NCBI RefSeq assembly: GCF_900106675.1
Contig: NZ_FNOB01000005.1
Coordinates: forward strand, 124,001-188,000
DNA length: 64,000 bases
Direction: 5' to 3'
Source: Allgaiera indica
Lineage (GTDB): Bacteria > Pseudomonadota > Alphaproteobacteria > Rhodobacterales > Rhodobacteraceae
The position numbers and the translations under genes are program-made. Below, one piece after another: positions 62,448-64,000 of the stretch. Under the pieces are notes generated by a model that saw only the letters and a program-made list of their open reading frames with translations, made no database searches and was not told the origin of the DNA. Each line of letters starts with the position of its first letter. The first letter of the stretch is position 1.

Positions 62448-62794
62448 GCCGCCACCTCCTCGCGCGCGAAACAGGTCAGGTACTGCCCCTCCGGGTCGCG
62501 CTCGGCCACGGCGAGGATGGTGAAGATCCGCGTGCCCTCGCGCAGGCGCTGCCCCGGTTCGGGCCGCGACGGCGCCCCCGGCGGGGCCGCGCGCAGGGTG
62601 ATCCTGAAGGGCACGCGGGCGAGCGTCACCGCGTCGCCGAAGCTTTCGCGCCCGGTGCCGGGCCGCAACTCGGCCCAGACGACGCCCTGCGCCGTCCAGG
62701 TCTCGGTGAATCCGCCGGCGCCGTCGGGCGCCACGACGGGCGCCTCCAGCACCAGCCGGCGGTTCAGCCGCGGCGTGTCCATCGCCCGGCTCAT
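62444..62794 (-). CDS. GTA head-tail joining/closure protein (gp7-like)
   Basis: A 116-residue protein of the phage head closure family (LNRRLVLEAPVVAPDGAGGFTETWTAQGVVWAELRP; EPGQRLREGTRIFTILAVAERDPEGQYL). It plugs the capsid and joins the tail. ATGA overlaps on both sides. Confidence 0.9.
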   Translation of the reverse strand: MSRAMDTPRLNRRLVLEAPVVAPDGAGGFTETWTAQGVVWAELRPGTGRESFGDAVTLARVPFRITLRAAPPGAPSRPEPGQRLREGTRIFTILAVAERDPEGQYLTCFAREEVAA

Positions 62795-63393
62795 GCCTGG
62801 CCCCCACCCAGCACGCGCACGGTGCGCCAGCGCTCGATCAGGGCCATCACCCCGAACGGCATCGCGTCACGCGGGCCGCCGGCGTCATGGCGGTTCTCGT
62901 AATAGCCCGTAGCCAGCAGCAGCACCGCCTGGCGCAGATCGGCGGGCACGTCGGTCCAGGCCGGGCCGAACCCCGCGGTGAACGTGATCCGCGCCTCGCC
63001 GCCCGTGGGGATCGTCGGCAGCGCCAGCCCCGTCGCCGCGATCCTCGGGCGCTGGCTGTCCTTGACCAGCCGATAGGCCGCCGGATCCGCCGGGGTCTGG
63101 ATCCCGGCCGCATCGACCAGCACCAGGGCCGCAACCGCGCTGACCGGCGCCAGCGGCAAGGCCTGCCCCTCGGGGTCGCGCCAATAGCTGACACCCCATG
63201 AAAAATCTCGCGAAATCAGCGCCTTGCCGATCCGCCCTTCGATCGCGGCCAGGGCCGAGCGCAGATAGCCCTCGGCCAGCCCATCCTGCACCGCATCATC
63301 CGCGAAGCCGGTGCCCAGGCGCAAATGGTCCTTGAACTCGGCCACCGGCAGCACCGCCACCGGCACCGGGCTCTGTTCGATCAGCGTCATCAT
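62791..63393 (-). CDS. GTA head-tail connector protein (gp6-like)
   Basis: A 200-residue connector of the phiE125 gp8 type: VAEFKDHLRLGTGFADDAVQDGLAEGYLRSALAAIEGR, then LVLVDAAG and a C-terminal helix with PADLRQAVLLLATGYYENR. The ATG at 63393 is chosen; the frame continues to a GTG at 63399. A 144-bp gap separates it from the capsid gene; it contains GC-rich inverted sequence and no gene. Confidence 0.88.
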   Translation of the reverse strand: MMTLIEQSPVPVAVLPVAEFKDHLRLGTGFADDAVQDGLAEGYLRSALAAIEGRIGKALISRDFSWGVSYWRDPEGQALPLAPVSAVAALVLVDAAGIQTPADPAAYRLVKDSQRPRIAATGLALPTIPTGGEARITFTAGFGPAWTDVPADLRQAVLLLATGYYENRHDAGGPRDAMPFGVMALIERWRTVRVLGGGQA

Positions 63394-63537
63394 CCGCACA
63401 TCCCCTGCAAACCTCCGCCATCCCGGGCGCGCGCCCCCGCCCCGCCCGGGCGGAGGGAGACAATTGCGCGGCGCGGGCGCCCCTAAGGGCCCGGCACGCG
63501 CCCGGCACCCGGCGCGAACGCCGGGCCTTCGCCCCGT

Positions 63538-64000
63538 TTAGGACAGGGCGAACTTCAGCAGCTTGATCGCGGCGAAATCGCTGACGTCGCCGCCGACGCG
63601 CTTGGTGGCGTAGAACAGCACATGCGGCTTGGCCGAGAACGGATCGCGCAGCACCCGCAGATCGGGACGTTCGGCCACCGTGTAACCCGCGCGGAAATCG
63701 CCGAAGGCCATCGAAAGGCTGCCCGAGGCGATATCGGGCATGTCCTCGGCGATCAGCACCGGATAGCCCATCAGCCGCGCGGGCTCGCCCGCCGCCAGCC
63801 CGTCCGACCACAGGAAGCGCCCGTCGGCATCCTTCATCTTGCGCACCGCGCCCGCGGTCTTCGAATTCATCACGAAGGTCGCGTTGGCGCGGTAATCGGC
63901 ATCCAGCGCGTAGACCAGATCGACGATCGAATCCACGGCGTTGGTGGCGGCGAAATCGCCGTCGGCGCCGGTCGCCACATAGCCCAGGCTGCCCCAGGCC
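63538..64000 (-). CDS. GTA major capsid protein (gp5-like, HK97 fold), partial
   Basis: The C-terminal 153 residues of an HK97-type major capsid protein; the 5' part lies beyond the right edge. Family landmarks: GSLGYVATGADGDF, VDLVYALDADYRANATFVMNSKTAGAVRKMKDADGRFLW, LMGYPVLIAEDMPDIASGSLSMAFGDFRAGYTVAER and the final KRVGGDVSDFAAIKLLKFA. It is the first visible gene of the GTA operon and forms the small GTA capsid that packages host DNA. Confidence 0.95.
   Translation of the reverse strand, partial: AWGSLGYVATGADGDFAATNAVDSIVDLVYALDADYRANATFVMNSKTAGAVRKMKDADGRFLWSDGLAAGEPARLMGYPVLIAEDMPDIASGSLSMAFGDFRAGYTVAERPDLRVLRDPFSAKPHVLFYATKRVGGDVSDFAAIKLLKFALS

Overview
The window comes from a high-G+C alphaproteobacterium, almost certainly a member of the Rhodobacteraceae (Rhodobacterales). 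The main grounds are a gene transfer agent (GTA) structural cluster of the Rhodobacter capsulatus type ending next to cysE, a soxBDAG heterotetrameric sarcosine oxidase locus, a pyruvate dehydrogenase operon whose E1-beta subunit carries its own lipoyl domain, CcmI and DUF1289 proteins, and short intergenic repeats of a kind common in this family. No rRNA, tRNA or CRISPR array was seen.

Layout. 1-8.0 kb: the 5' part of a DsbA-like thioredoxin-fold protein, a GNAT acetyltransferase, and a compact three-gene operon (transglutaminase/DUF2126, fused ATP-grasp/alpha-E protein, transglutaminase) of the poorly characterised peptide-ligation type. 8.2-19.9 kb: a peptide-import and gamma-glutamyl metabolism locus. 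A GntR regulator leads an operon with two ABC ATPases, a solute-binding protein, two permeases, a gamma-glutamyltransferase-family protein and an amidase; a second, secreted gamma-glutamyltransferase lies upstream. 20-25 kb: a Liv-type branched-chain amino acid/amide ABC system. 25.3-31 kb: an OFA-family MFS transporter and a histidine kinase/response regulator pair, with three phased palindromes between them. 31-38.4 kb: an Atm1-type ABC exporter, a LysM protein, a LOG-like protein, RarD, a VOC protein, superoxide dismutase and a small secreted protein. 38.4-44.5 kb: the sox genes, with two small membrane-protein genes inserted between soxB and soxD. 44.7-48.8 kb: ccmI-ruvX-DUF1289, two CAP-domain proteins and a thioesterase. 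48.9-53.1 kb: pdhA-pdhB-(foreign-looking membrane gene)-pdhC. 53.2-64 kb: cysE and, reading leftward, GTA genes from the major capsid protein to the host-specificity/baseplate protein.

How the parts fit. Most genes sit in tightly packed operons with ATGA or TGATG stop/start overlaps. Both ABC-importer operons place a strong GC hairpin directly after the binding-protein gene, which would let binding protein be made in excess over the membrane parts. The least expected signals are regulatory. First, three 15-bp TGGACA-N3-TGTCCA palindromes lie exactly 42 bp apart upstream of a sigma70-like MFS promoter, beside an NtrC-type regulator that lacks the GAFTGA loop. Second, the two small membrane-protein genes inside the sox locus share an identical ECF-like promoter layout (GGAAC-N18-GTT-N35-ATG). 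Third, an 18-bp near-palindrome sits in the pdhA leader.
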